From CAVPJC01 sp963705155 (GTDB lineage Bacteria > Chloroflexota > Anaerolineae > Anaerolineales > UBA4823): a stretch of 64,000 nucleotides of DNA. The stretch covers positions 434,001-498,000 of the forward strand of contig CAVPJC010000013.1 of assembly GCA_963705155.1 (NCBI GenBank), in the 5' to 3' direction. A model generated the notes under the pieces. It made no database searches. It was given only the letters and a program-made list of their open reading frames with translations, and had not been told where the DNA came from. Shown piece after piece: positions 19,062 to 29,617 of the stretch. How positions within the stretch are numbered: the stretch's first letter is position 1; each line of letters opens with the position of its first letter. Both the position numbers and the translations under genes were made by a program.

Positions 19062-20403
19062 GTGTTAGAAAACCGTTATAGTGCAGCGATGAGTTATCTG
19101 TCCAGGCTGATTCCAAATAATTCTATCGGTCGTCGAGTTGTGGGGGGTTTTTCGTGGTTATTGCTTGGGGCGGTGATCTCGCGCGGGCTTTATTTACTCT
19201 CTTTATACTTCGTTGCCCGCATCTTGGGTAAAGAGGTTTTTGGTGAATTCGGCGTAATCCAGAGCACTTTTTTTACTATGCAGTTGCTGGCAGGATTTGG
19301 CCTAGGTACAACTGCGACGAAGTACGTGGCTGAATACAGGCAGAAGGACCCGGAGAAAGCCGGGCGGATAATCGGCCTCGCCGGGATTACAGCCACAAGC
19401 TCTGGTGCGCTCATGTCTGCTGGTTTATATCTGATCGCGCCGTGGTTGTGCGCCAACACGCTTGGAGCTCCACACCTGTCCGAGCCATTAAGATGGAGTG
19501 GCATCGCAGTTTTTTTGGGAGCCATCAATGGTGTACAAGTAGGAGTTCTATCTGGACTTGAAGCTTTTAAGAGAATCACCAGAGTTCAACTCAGTTATCG
19601 GATTGATTACTTTCCCAATAATTATCGTCGGTGTGTACAAGTTTGGGTTACCTGGTGCAGTGTGGACGCAAATATTATCTGCGGGGTTGGGGCTGCTTTT
19701 TTTCCAGGATGCGGTGAGGAAGGCAACTCAGCAGCATGGCTTGAAAATTATCTTTGCAGATTGTTTCAGGGAATCGAATGTATTGTGGAATTTTAGTTTT
19801 CCAGCACTAGTCTCTGGGATGTTGGCGGCACCAGTACTGTGGATTGGTAATGCTATCCTAATCAACCAACCCCAGGGTTATGGAGAAATGGGTATTTATA
19901 ATGCTGCCAACTCCTGGCGTTCAGCAGTCTTGTTCATTCCTGGTACATTGAGTGGCATTGTACTTCCACTTCTATCCAATTTAAAGGGAGCATCGGATAC
20001 CAGAAGCTTCCTAAAAATTCTCCGGTTAAATATTCTCTTGAATGGGGGGTTTACCGCGGTGGTGGCAATTGTTATATCAATTTTTTCATCGGTGATTATG
20101 ACAAGTTTTGGAGAGGGATTTAGTTCTAGTCAACTTGTTTTGATTTTACTGGTATGGTCGGGAGTATTTTATGCGGTGACGATTGTGATCGGGCAATCGA
20201 TTGCGAGCGGTGGGAACATGTGGATTGGATTCATATTAAACTCAGTTTGGGCGTTGGTATATCTGGGTGTGACCTGGTGGTTTAGAGAATTTGGCGCGAA
20301 AGGAATTGCTCTGGCAAATTTAGTATCCTATATCGTCCACATGGCCTTGGTTGGCACTTATTTATTTTATTTTATACTTCCGCGGAATAACAAAGGATTA
20401 TAA
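19062..20403 (+). CDS. polysaccharide flippase (Wzx/MATE-like), one frameshift
   Basis: GTG start at 19,062 (ATG 19,089 is an alternative). The first frame covers about 175 residues, with the family opening WLLLGAVISRGLYLLSLYFVARILG and FGEFGVIQ, and the frame shifts near 19,590 within GLEAFKRI. The second frame continues with FNSVIGLITFPIIIVGVYKFG and a series of membrane helices to 20,403. The total of about 447 residues and roughly 12 helices fits an oligosaccharide-lipid flippase that moves lipid-linked repeat units outward. This fits the polymerase gene at 25,668. Confidence 0.85.
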
Positions 20404-20408
20404 ACATA

Positions 20409-21352
20409 ATGTGGAAACAAGATCAATTAGAGACAATAAACTGTGATTTTTGTGGTGGAGATCAATATGATCCAGTAATCACTCGACCGGATGGTCTATT
20501 AGCTATCACGTGCAAAGTATGTGGCTTGTGTTATATCAATCCAAGACCCAAATCTGATTTTATCTCAGGCCTATACGATGAAAAATATTTTGAAAAACCA
20601 GGCAATTCAAAACTCAACAATAACATCGGTTATCCAGATCATTATTCAAATGCTGCTTCGGCGAACATAAACACAGCCAAGCAAAGATTAGCCGTTTTGT
20701 CTGGGCATTACCCACTCGAAGGTAAAAACTGTTTAGAGGTTGGTTGTGCGACAGGAGAGTTTTGTAAGGTATTAAGTGATTTTGGGGCGATCATTGAGGG
20801 AATTGATCTGTCAGGTTATGCGATATCAACTGCAAAATCTCGGTATCCTGATCTAAAGTTTACCCAAACCAATATTGAAAATATTTCGATGTCCGGCGTA
20901 TATGATGCAATCTTTGCTTTTGAATTGATAGAGCATGTTACCAGTCCAAAAGACTTTTTAGTAAAGGCAAGAAACCTACTGAAAATTGGGGGTATCTTAG
21001 CTCTAACCACTCCTAATTATGGCTGTGTGAAGGAAATTGGTGCAGACCGTTGGATCGGTTTTGCAAGGAGTTTTGAGCACATATACTTTTTTTCCTCCGA
21101 TAACCTTGCCAGATTGGCCCAAAGCATTGGTTTTACGACTATTGCATGGTATGGAGGAGGGGATAATGGCATGACCATTTCCGGAAATTCTTCTTCAAAA
21201 ACCTTATTTTAACTTTACTTAAGAGGAATTTAAGTCAATTTAATATCCTCAAACAAGCTCATAATAAACTCAGGAAATCTAATCATGGTTATAAACTGAA
21301 TTCTAATAAGCAAAATTTGTTTATGCTATTTAGATATGGCGAAAGCGATTAG
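20409..21352 (+). CDS. class I SAM-dependent methyltransferase with N-terminal zinc ribbon, one frameshift
   Basis: Residues 8-45 contain CDFCGG and CKVCG, a four-cysteine zinc ribbon common in sugar C- or O-methyltransferases. The SAM-binding motif CLEVGCATGEFCKVL and the FELIEHVTSPKDFL segment follow. The frame stops at 21,212 right after a TTTT run; shifting one base gives LTLLKRNLSQFNILKQAHNK and an end at TAG 21,350-21,352, so the true protein is about 314 residues. It is AT-rich like its neighbours and starts six bases after the flippase stop. The acceptor is unknown. Confidence 0.8.
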
Positions 21353-21432
21353 TGAGATAAATTTTTCCTAAGATTTCTCACTTGATAATCCTGAGGCATA
21401 CCTAGTCTGGATATTTTCCTCTGAGATCAAAT

Positions 21433-22975
21433 ATGGTAGACATATTAGATTGCTCACAGATCGCTCTTGTGCGCGACAAACCATTCTACAATCAGCTTCC
21501 CCCATTCCATCCGAGTGAAGATTATCCGGAATGGCCAGGTTCAGCCCGATCCAATCACGAAAATCCTGCCTACCGAGCGGTTCGCCTGTCATTATATTAT
21601 CTGAAACTGGATGCAAATCAGTTCGATACACCTGATTGGAATCCTATGGAAAAGTTAGTTCACCCAGGGAATACTGTTTTTTTGAAGCCTAATTTTGTCT
21701 ATCACAGGAACCTGGGTGAGAATGCCTATGGATTAACGGATACAGACAGCTTGATCACACATGGGTCGATCATTCGTTGTGTATTGGATTATGTTGCCAA
21801 GGCTATGTATGGGCACGGGAGAATAATTATTGGGGATTGTCCAATTCAGGGCGCTGAATGGGATAAAGTGATCAGGCTTGCCGGATTATTCGAGATAAGT
21901 GATTACTTCAGTCAGACATTTCCTGGTATTGATCTTTCTATCAAAGATTACCGGCTGGGGATAGCAATTTTTAAAGGCCAGACTGTGATCAAACGAGTTG
22001 TAGATCATCGAGGCGGGGCAAATTATACAGAGATTGACCTGGGTAGCAAGAGCGAATTAGCGCCTCTCATGCAAGAAAATTACTCTTTTGGGGTTGCAGA
22101 ATATTCTAGAGAAAGGATGCGAAAAGCTCATACAGCAGAAACGAATAAATATTTGATACCCAAAGACGTGATCGACGCCGATATGGTAATTAATTTACCC
22201 AAGCTGAAATCACACATGAAAGCTGGTATATCGTGCTCGATGAAAAATTTAGTCGGAATTGTAGGCCACAAAGACTACTTACCGCATTTTCGTTATGGAA
22301 GCCCAAGACAAGGTGGTGACGAGTACCCGGATGGTGATTGGTTATGGGATAGAATGTGGGGGTTTTATCATAAAGGTTGGGATTGCGAACAAGGCCTTCG
22401 AAAACAATTTTTTTATAACTGTGGGAAGATGACTTGGTTATTGTGTCTTATTGCCGGATATAAATGGGATTATAAGTCCATCGGCGCCGGGGGATGGTAT
22501 GGGAATGACACCCTGTGGAGAACGATATTAGATGTAAACAGAGCCTATTTTTATTTTGACCGGATCGAGAGAGTGGTTCGAGATCAAATTCCCACCAGTT
22601 TGAAGTGCATGACGATCCTGGATGGGCTTGTTGGCGGACAAAAAGAAAGCCCACTCTCACCCACACCTTTCCCATCTGGATTGGTTATGGCAAGCTTTTA
22701 ATCCTCTGGCAATGGATGCGGTGGCAACTGCAATGATGGGTTTCGATGTAAATAAAATAAAACTGATTTCCAATGGTTTTTTGATAAATGAGTTACCACT
22801 TGCAAATTTTGGAGTGGAAGATATTAGTATAGAAGGGAATATTGGTGTAAATACGATTAAAGATATTTACAAAACCAAATCCTACTTCAATTTCGAACCA
22901 TCTGTGGGTTATAAAGGTCACATTGAATATCGCAATGACTCTTCAGTTGATCTTCACAGGACTGTAGCAGTGTGA
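21433..22975 (+). CDS. DUF362 family protein, long form, one frameshift
   Basis: About 514 residues after joining two frames. DUF362 hallmarks are VFLKPNFVYHRN, the GDCPIQGAEWDKV segment, the core DVIDADMVINLPKLKSHMKA and the metal- or substrate-site region KNLVGIVGHKDYLPHFRYG. The frame breaks near 22,697 in a TTTT run; the next frame reads FNPLAMDAVATAMMGFD, the family C-terminal signature. No ferredoxin-like 4Fe-4S motif is visible. DUF362 has no settled biochemical role. Its position beside CapA, a flippase and glycosyltransferases suggests a role in polymer tailoring, which is inference. Confidence 0.8.
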
Positions 22976-23022
22976 GTAAAAGTAACCCAAAAGTGATGTG
23001 ATTTACTTGGATTAAAACAGAG

Positions 23023-24327
23023 ATGAAAAATTACAATATGCTCTATATTGGCAGCGCCTTTCCGCCACTGCTTGCGCCAGAATCGTTACTCGTTGCGAGG
23101 ACAATACCCAAGCTCGTAAACCTAGGCTGGCAGATAAAAGCTCTCACTGTAAATCCGGATTCTATAGCTTGTGATCAAGATAGCAATCTTTTACAACTCA
23201 TACCTGAATCGGTTGATGTTATTCGAACAGCAAGTATTGATAAGTTATTACTGCGAATACCAATCATGCGCTATTTGTTGATCGGGATCCTCCTAATGAT
23301 TGGAATGCCGGAAATTATGTTTTTGTGGTATTTCACCGCAGTAAATGCTGGTAAACGCCTGATAAGAAGGCATCCCTTTGATATCATATATTCCAGAGCA
23401 TGTAGTTTTACAAGTAATGTTATTGCATTAATGATAAAGCGTACAAATGACTTGCCATGGGTCGCTCATTTTAGCGACCCATGGGTGGACAGTCCTTACT
23501 TTCGAGGCACATGGTTGCAAAAACTAATCAGTACTAGGTTGGAAAGAGCAATTATAAGCGAGGCTGATGCTGTCGTGTTTGTAACTCAACAAACCGCTGA
23601 CCTGGTGATGCGAAAATATCCTTCTGAGTGGCGTACCAAAGTTCATATAATTCCACATGGTTACGATAAAATGATGCTTTCTTGTGATGAAAATAAATCT
23701 CTCACTGAAATAAACTCGAGGATGAAGATGGTGTATACGGGAAGTTTTATACCTGGGAAACGAACTCCGGAAACATTCTTAATGGCATTACATCAACTTA
23801 ATCTAAAACTACCGCTACAAGATTTAATGGACGTGGTTCTGGTTGGACCAATTATCGATACTTATCCCAGAATGGCAAAAAGACTCAATTTGGGTCGTAT
23901 TGTTACATTTACAGGGGCGAAGCCCTACCTGGATAGTATAAAAATTACTACCCAAGCAGATGTGCTACTAATAATCGATGCAAAGAGTGATGTGGAGAGC
24001 GTTTTTCTACCGAGTAAAATCGTTGATTATATGATGGTAGAAAAGCCAATCTTAGGATTGACTCCTAAAAGCGGAGCATCGGCTGAATTGTTGGATCGAT
24101 TAGGCTGTCTGGTGGTTGATCCAAGCGATGTATCAGCTGTTGAGGATGCAATTAAGAACTTGTTGCACGATTGGCAGCGAAATGAACTTAAGATTTCGCC
24201 GAATTACCAAAAGGTTGCAAGTGAATATGAAATTTCGAGAACCTGCCTGAAATTGCATCATGTATTGGAATCAACAGCGAAGATAACAGTCACACACGAG
24301 AAGAATGGTTTAGCCTGTACGACATAA
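23023..24327 (+). CDS. glycosyltransferase, GT4-like
   Basis: A 434-residue two-lobed GT-B glycosyltransferase. The N-terminal lobe starts NMLYIGSAFPPLLAPESLL, has the hydrophobic stretch around residues 80-105 typical of membrane-associated members, and PWVAHFSDPWVDSPYF, a frequent acceptor-side motif. The C-terminal lobe has VYTGSFIPGKRTPETFL and LIIDAKSDVESVFLPSKIVDYMMVEKPILGLT, the nucleotide-sugar-binding part with the PSK motif. The linkage and sugar are not predictable. It is in the AT-rich block. Confidence 0.85.
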   Translation: MKNYNMLYIGSAFPPLLAPESLLVARTIPKLVNLGWQIKALTVNPDSIACDQDSNLLQLIPESVDVIRTASIDKLLLRIPIMRYLLIGILLMIGMPEIMFLWYFTAVNAGKRLIRRHPFDIIYSRACSFTSNVIALMIKRTNDLPWVAHFSDPWVDSPYFRGTWLQKLISTRLERAIISEADAVVFVTQQTADLVMRKYPSEWRTKVHIIPHGYDKMMLSCDENKSLTEINSRMKMVYTGSFIPGKRTPETFLMALHQLNLKLPLQDLMDVVLVGPIIDTYPRMAKRLNLGRIVTFTGAKPYLDSIKITTQADVLLIIDAKSDVESVFLPSKIVDYMMVEKPILGLTPKSGASAELLDRLGCLVVDPSDVSAVEDAIKNLLHDWQRNELKISPNYQKVASEYEISRTCLKLHHVLESTAKITVTHEKNGLACTT

Positions 24328-24378
24328 TAGAGACGCTAATAAATGGACGCAATTCATACTTGTAAAGAAGTTTGTTGA

Positions 24379-25575
24379 ATGAATGACTTAATATTTACAC
24401 CGCCTTCAAGTGATGATGATCAAGATCACTCTTTACAAAGCGTGCACATCTTAGTAACGGGTGAATTGTGCCCTCTGGGTCGCCCAGAAAAATTTCTCCG
24501 AGGTTCAAATGCGATAGCATTTTGGGATGAAGTTATACAAGTAACAACCGATCACGATTTTTGTATCACAAACTTGGAATGTCCGCTTACAGAACGACAT
24601 ACACCTGTCAATAAAATTGGGCCAACATTTCGAGCAGATCCTGAATGTGCGATAGGGATACGGAATGGTGGTTTTGATCTGGTCTCGTTAGCCAATAATC
24701 ACATTTTTGATATGGGAAAACATGGAATAGAGCGAACATTGCAAGCCTGCAGGGATGCGGATTTGTCAACGGTTGGTGCAGGAATTGACATTACCCAAGC
24801 CGCTAAACCTTTTATAGTAACAATCAAAGGAATAAGAATTGCGATTTTGGCGTATGCCGAGGCTGAGTTTTCGACTGCCACGCTAACTTCTGCCGGAGCT
24901 TGTCCACTAGATGAGGTCGATAATTATTATCAAATCCGTTCTGCACATGAGCGGTCAGACTTCGTTCTGGTGATATTGCATGGTGGAAATGAATATTATT
25001 CTCTACCCAGCCCAAGGCTGCAAAAAGTTTGCCGATATTTTGCTGATTTGGGGGCTGGTGCAATTGTATGTCATCACAGCCATGTTTCTAGTGGTTTTGA
25101 GGTGATTAATGGCGTTCCAATTTTTTATGGAACGGGAAACTTTCTATTCGATTGGCCTAAGCGGCGAACAGCATCATGGTATAAAGGTTACATGGTAAGT
25201 CTATCAATCAAGAAGGATCAGGTCAATCGTTTTGAATTAATCCCATACGAACAATGTAAGGACAAAGTAGGCGTACAATTGTTGTTGACTGAGACAGCGA
25301 AAGAGTCGTTTTTTGAGGAAATAAAGCAATTGAATTCAGTGATCGCTGATCAACAATCCTTAGATCATCATTGGCAATCATTCTGTAGTAACAAACAATT
25401 CCAGTATCTTGGAGCAGTATTTGCTGGTAACGCATTTACGAAATTAATGTGGCGGCGAAGATGGATGAATCGAAAACGACTAGGTCGTCGACGACTTATT
25501 GCGCTTAATCTTATCCGCTGCCAGGCTCACAGGGATGTTCTTATAGCAGCTTTAAATGATGACGCGGAAGGGTAA
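24379..25575 (+). CDS. CapA family protein (poly-gamma-glutamate capsule type)
   Basis: A 398-residue metallophosphatase-fold CapA/PgsA-like protein. Seen: ILVTGELCPLG near the N-terminus (in place of the usual GD motif), NLECPLTE, SLANNHIFDMGKHGIERTL, VILHGGNEYYSLPSPRLQ and ICHHSHVSSGFEVINGVPIFYGTGNF. No signal peptide or anchor is evident, unlike capsule PgsA, so it may act inside the cell. Characterised homologues support synthesis or export of poly-gamma-glutamate, but no PgsB/PgsC partner is visible. An ATP-grasp protein 3 kb downstream is the only nearby ligase candidate. Confidence 0.85.
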   Translation: MNDLIFTPPSSDDDQDHSLQSVHILVTGELCPLGRPEKFLRGSNAIAFWDEVIQVTTDHDFCITNLECPLTERHTPVNKIGPTFRADPECAIGIRNGGFDLVSLANNHIFDMGKHGIERTLQACRDADLSTVGAGIDITQAAKPFIVTIKGIRIAILAYAEAEFSTATLTSAGACPLDEVDNYYQIRSAHERSDFVLVILHGGNEYYSLPSPRLQKVCRYFADLGAGAIVCHHSHVSSGFEVINGVPIFYGTGNFLFDWPKRRTASWYKGYMVSLSIKKDQVNRFELIPYEQCKDKVGVQLLLTETAKESFFEEIKQLNSVIADQQSLDHHWQSFCSNKQFQYLGAVFAGNAFTKLMWRRRWMNRKRLGRRRLIALNLIRCQAHRDVLIAALNDDAEG

Positions 25576-25667
25576 TTCGATTTGAAAGCGGGTTGTTTAT
25601 TGAGTTACTTACACGGAGAGGGTTCAGAACTTTAGTTATGAATTGATCATTAAAAAATAACGAGCTT

Positions 25668-27068
25668 TTGCCTAATATATATCTCACCCTAGTTGTGCTG
25701 GTGTTGTCAGTGTCAGCGTCCTGGCTCATTGTCACATTTCCCAATTTTAGCAACATTCTTATTGGGAGTTTGATCTCGTTGGGTGTTCTTGTTTACATTG
25801 CGAAGACTAACCGTTGGGTTTTCTTGATAGTCCTCCTATTGCCTGTGCGAGACTGGGCTTTATTTTCACTCGGACCAGCAAACATTCGGCTTGGTGACAT
25901 GGCGGTTTTAGTTGCATTATTGTTTTGGCTTACTCGCCTCCCTTTAGATAAATCGCTGCCATTATCTTTACCACGCTCCCCTTTGACATGGGTTATTTTA
26001 ATATTCATTGGATATATGTTGATTTCGGTAGCGTGGGCCGATAGTTTTTCAATGGGATTGACACGAGCAATTAAGCTAGTTAGAGCCGGGACGATTTATG
26101 TATTATTTATTATTGCATTCGTTAAAGATTGGGATGGTAGCCTCCATCAATTAATGGTTGGGGTAGCCTTAGGCACATCAGCGCTTTCTCTGGCGTGGGG
26201 TTGGTCCGCTGCCCAGGGAGGTGGACTAACCACATTAGCCGGGTTGGATGAATTTACATCAGTTGATATACCGGCGGAATTTCGTAGCACGGGAGCCGGT
26301 TTTCTATCTACCTTTGGTTCACAACTATTGGCGCTGTATGTTTTTTTGTTGATTGGTTATCTTCCGTTTCTCTCTAAACGCAGACATATTCTCATTATTG
26401 GTGCCTTAGCATTTGCTGGGATTATTGTGGTCATTGGTTCGTTATTCCGAAGTTTAATGATCAGCATGACGGTTGGACTTACTGTAATATTTTTTTGGGG
26501 AAAATTGAGTTGTATCAGGAAAATTCAAAATTGGCTAAACGTACTTTTTGGGATTGGCCTACTGGTTTTTCTAATCGGATTTGCCACGGGATTTGATCGA
26601 ATATTGGAAGGTCGATTCATGAATGCTACTACGGATGTATCGTTTGTGAAACGACTTGAATTCAGCGAGACAGCGATCAATTGGTGGTCAGCCTCTCCGG
26701 GAACAGCTTTGCGAGGGATTGGGCCTGGCACCTTCATGTATCGAACTACCAAATCTGTTCATAGTCTGTATGTCCAAATATTAAGTGAGCAAGGGTTGAT
26801 CGGTGTTAGTATTTTTTTAGTACTCATATTGGTCACGATCTCGGAAATCTGGCAGGCCTATGTTATCTCCCGCAGGCAATCCGATTTCCGTTATGCATGG
26901 TTAGCAATTATCCTGGGCGGAGCATACGCCAGTTATTTAACTATGAGCTTAGCAGGATCTGATTTTTCTGAGTTTAACTATTGGTTGATTGCAATTTTGT
27001 CTGTATCCCTTAAGACGCGGGTTAGTGACACAACCTTGGTTTCTAGCATATCCACAAAATTATTATGA
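25668..27068 (+). CDS. O-antigen ligase/polymerase family protein (first copy)
   Basis: TTG start at 25,668; 466 residues with about 11 membrane helices. The large outside loop and the following region SASPGTALRGIGPGTFMYRT with HSLYVQILSEQGLIG match the Wzy_C/RfaL group (the H-x-x-Y/F-x-Q-x-x-x-E-x-G pattern). It probably polymerises or transfers repeat units outside the membrane. The ATGA overlap with the next gene suggests the two act together. A second family member is at 39,730. Confidence 0.85.
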   Translation: MPNIYLTLVVLVLSVSASWLIVTFPNFSNILIGSLISLGVLVYIAKTNRWVFLIVLLLPVRDWALFSLGPANIRLGDMAVLVALLFWLTRLPLDKSLPLSLPRSPLTWVILIFIGYMLISVAWADSFSMGLTRAIKLVRAGTIYVLFIIAFVKDWDGSLHQLMVGVALGTSALSLAWGWSAAQGGGLTTLAGLDEFTSVDIPAEFRSTGAGFLSTFGSQLLALYVFLLIGYLPFLSKRRHILIIGALAFAGIIVVIGSLFRSLMISMTVGLTVIFFWGKLSCIRKIQNWLNVLFGIGLLVFLIGFATGFDRILEGRFMNATTDVSFVKRLEFSETAINWWSASPGTALRGIGPGTFMYRTTKSVHSLYVQILSEQGLIGVSIFLVLILVTISEIWQAYVISRRQSDFRYAWLAIILGGAYASYLTMSLAGSDFSEFNYWLIAILSVSLKTRVSDTTLVSSISTKLL

Positions 27069-28534
27069 ATTTGCAGAAAGCCTGGTGGAAAAAATTATTA
27101 TTGTTGACGGTTTTATTGTTCGGCACATTGGAAGGATGCAACGCATTCCTAAGCAACTTTCTACGGCTTAATATCGCTAACCAATGCCGATCTACTGATC
27201 ATCAGAAGTTTACGATTTCCAAAAGAATGCTCGATGCCATATCGTTATGGCCTTTTCCATCGACGGCTCTTAGGGTGTCGATGGTGATATCATACTGGCA
27301 GCAAGATAATTTGATCAAAGCAGAAACTTATGCTAACGCGCTGGACTGGGGAAAATTGCGTTTGTCAGATCAACGTTGGCTTGCTATGGTCTTAAACGAC
27401 GCTGGCGATTGGCAAACGGCAATCAGAATTTACCAAAATATTTATCAACAACTACCCCTACAAACTAGGCGAATGCGAATCGGGCGCCAAATACTCAGTG
27501 CATTGAATGATGTGGCCTTCAGAGCGTCAGCTAGCGGAGAGAGGAAATTTACAGAAACGGCTTATATGTATGTTCTATCCGTTAATCCAGGCAATCTGAT
27601 CGCTGCTTATGGTCTCATGGGAAGTAGTTATCTAACCGATCAAAATTCTGATCGGTCTTTATCTGATCTGATGCGTCATTACCGGTTCGATCCGGAGTAC
27701 GATGATAGTATCCTGCTCCAGCGAATTCTGAATGATCTGGTATACCGAGGCATTTGGACGGAAAAAGAGGCTGACTTTGTACAAAGCACGCTTGAAGACG
27801 GAAATCGCTTATACCATCCAGCTTGTTATTGGTGTGGTATCTTATGCGAGTTTACATCTTCATTGAGCGGCTTAGAGATAGGCTCGAAGCCTTATGAACG
27901 GCAGACGACAGAGCTCATGTCAGATATAACGAAGTTAATACCAGCATGTTCTACTATGGTGGGACATGGTTTGGCGGTAAATTTACTGGAAGATGGTGGT
28001 TTTGAGAAATCAACACCCGAAAATTGGATCGGTTGGTCTTGGTATACGCACGAACGTACAGTATCTAACAATGCTGTGTACACTGATGGTTTTTACTTCG
28101 CAGAATTGGATGATCGAGCCTACAGTGGTAAATATGCAGGTCGTATTACTGGTTTCTGGCTTGCCGATGAACCGGACCGCAGCCGAGCGAATGCGGCACT
28201 CTTGCACGGACCGATTCAGGTAAAGGCTGGACAAGTTTATTTCTTATCATTTGTTTATCGTACAACATCCCTATCACCACAAGCCCAATTGGTTGTCCTC
28301 CTACCCCAAAATCAGCTGGTATTGCCGCCAACCGATCAGTGGATGCGTGTGAATATCGTCATACCAATAACTAATAGGGATATACAATACGACTCACGTT
28401 ATCTTTACGGAGCAATATCGCTGACAGGGACGGGGCATGTGTGGATGGATGAGGCTGAATTGCATGACATAACTGCAAATAAATGCATGGCTGATATACA
28501 CCAGCCATTAATGAATATTGCCCCTACTCAATGA
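27065..28534 (+). CDS. predicted lipoprotein with helical repeats and a carbohydrate-binding-like domain
   Basis: 489 residues. The N-terminus KKLLLLTVLLFGTLEGCNAF looks like a signal sequence with a lipobox ending in LEGC. Residues 40-290 are helical with TPR-like features (ALDWGKLRLSDQRWLAMVLNDAGDW). From about 310 on, NLLEDGGFEKSTPENWIGWS and the beta-rich part to the end resemble jelly-roll carbohydrate-binding modules. Proteins with TPRs are often coded beside O-antigen ligases, and it overlaps that gene here, so an outside scaffold for polymerisation is likely. The function is inferred. Confidence 0.6.
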   Translation: MNLQKAWWKKLLLLTVLLFGTLEGCNAFLSNFLRLNIANQCRSTDHQKFTISKRMLDAISLWPFPSTALRVSMVISYWQQDNLIKAETYANALDWGKLRLSDQRWLAMVLNDAGDWQTAIRIYQNIYQQLPLQTRRMRIGRQILSALNDVAFRASASGERKFTETAYMYVLSVNPGNLIAAYGLMGSSYLTDQNSDRSLSDLMRHYRFDPEYDDSILLQRILNDLVYRGIWTEKEADFVQSTLEDGNRLYHPACYWCGILCEFTSSLSGLEIGSKPYERQTTELMSDITKLIPACSTMVGHGLAVNLLEDGGFEKSTPENWIGWSWYTHERTVSNNAVYTDGFYFAELDDRAYSGKYAGRITGFWLADEPDRSRANAALLHGPIQVKAGQVYFLSFVYRTTSLSPQAQLVVLLPQNQLVLPPTDQWMRVNIVIPITNRDIQYDSRYLYGAISLTGTGHVWMDEAELHDITANKCMADIHQPLMNIAPTQ

Positions 28535-28579
28535 ATACTAAATTTGAACGATTACACAGCTGAGAGGCTGAGGAAATTT

Positions 28580-29617
28580 ATGAATAAAAAAATTATCCTG
28601 CTTGTTGACTATCGTGGTCATTTTTATTCATCTGTGGTGTATAAAGATGCCAGCATGGATATTGCTATGCTAAAAGGCTATTTTTCAGAACAAGGATTTC
28701 AGATAACGGTAAAAAAGTTTTCGGAAATTAATTTCCGTTCTGAAGACTATACGGGCCAATACATCTTATATCAATCTTCTGAAGATCGAGATTTATTCTA
28801 TAAGAGTTATCTGGAAGATATTATATTGGGTCTACAATTGAAGGGTGCTTTATTGATACCATCCTTTTACTTGTTTCGAGCCCATCACAATAAGGTCTTT
28901 ATGGAGATTTTGCGTGATATAAACCCTTACATTCCTATTCGTTCAATCTTATCTAAAGGATACGGCACATTTGAGGACTTTGAGGCTGATTTTGATCAAT
29001 TCCCGAAGCAGGTTGTGATCAAACCGTCTGCAGGGGCCGCGAGTGTTGGTGTGAAGTTGCTACGAAATGATCGTGACAAACAAAAATACGGGAGACTTGT
29101 AAGCCGATCATTTCACTTCATGGATGCACTTAAGGATATGGTAAAACCATACTTCCGTCAAAATTACATTCATAAATCCAACTACAGGCGGAAATTTGTG
29201 ATTTAGGATTTTCTCCAAGACCTAGATCATGATTATAAGATTCTCATATATTGGGATAAATATTATGTGTTACGCCGCCAGAACCGGAAGAATGATTTTC
29301 GTGCAAGCGGTAGTGGGCTCTTTGAATGGATCGACGAAGTCCCGGAATCGATTTTAGAGTTTTCTGAGGGGGTGTTTAATAGTTTCCATACGCCTTACCT
29401 TTCATTAGATATTGGTTACGATGGAAAAACGGCCTATTTATTTGAAATGCAATTTTTAAGCTTTGGAACAACTACGATTGTGCGATCGCATTGTTTTTTT
29501 ACTCGCCAGGATAAGGAGTGGGTAAGAATAGAGGAAAAACCAAATCTGGAATATGAAGTTGCGCGAAGTGTTACTAGATATATTGAGCAGGAAAACCCTA
29601 TCAATTCGCAGCTATGA
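28580..29617 (+). CDS. ATP-grasp protein with in-frame TAG stop
   Basis: The start is set by the ribosome site in AGGAAATTTATG. About 208 residues precede an in-frame TAG at 29,204-29,206, and the same frame then continues for 137 codons. The protein reads VVIKPSAGAASVGVKLL (ATP-binding), RKFVI-stop-DFLQDLDHDYKILIYWDKYYVLRRQ, then NDFRASGSGLFEW and LSLDIGYDGKTAYLFEMQF with the metal-binding tail. At the stop, relatives have glutamine (CAG), so one C-to-T change explains it. It is either a sequencing substitution or a real nonsense mutation. ATP-grasp enzymes join carboxylates to amines; the substrate is unknown. Confidence 0.75.

Noticed and set aside
21205..22700. Possible programmed ribosomal frameshifting at T runs
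   Set aside because: The breaks occur in many unrelated families at varied sequences without a shared slippery heptamer or downstream structure; indel errors explain them better.
23455..23484. Perfect 12-base inverted repeat (CCATGGGTCGCT/AGCGACCCATGG) with a 6-base loop
   Set aside because: It lies inside the glycosyltransferase and codes for the recurring PWV...SDPWV motif, so the repeat is explained by protein sequence; no T-run or promoter context.
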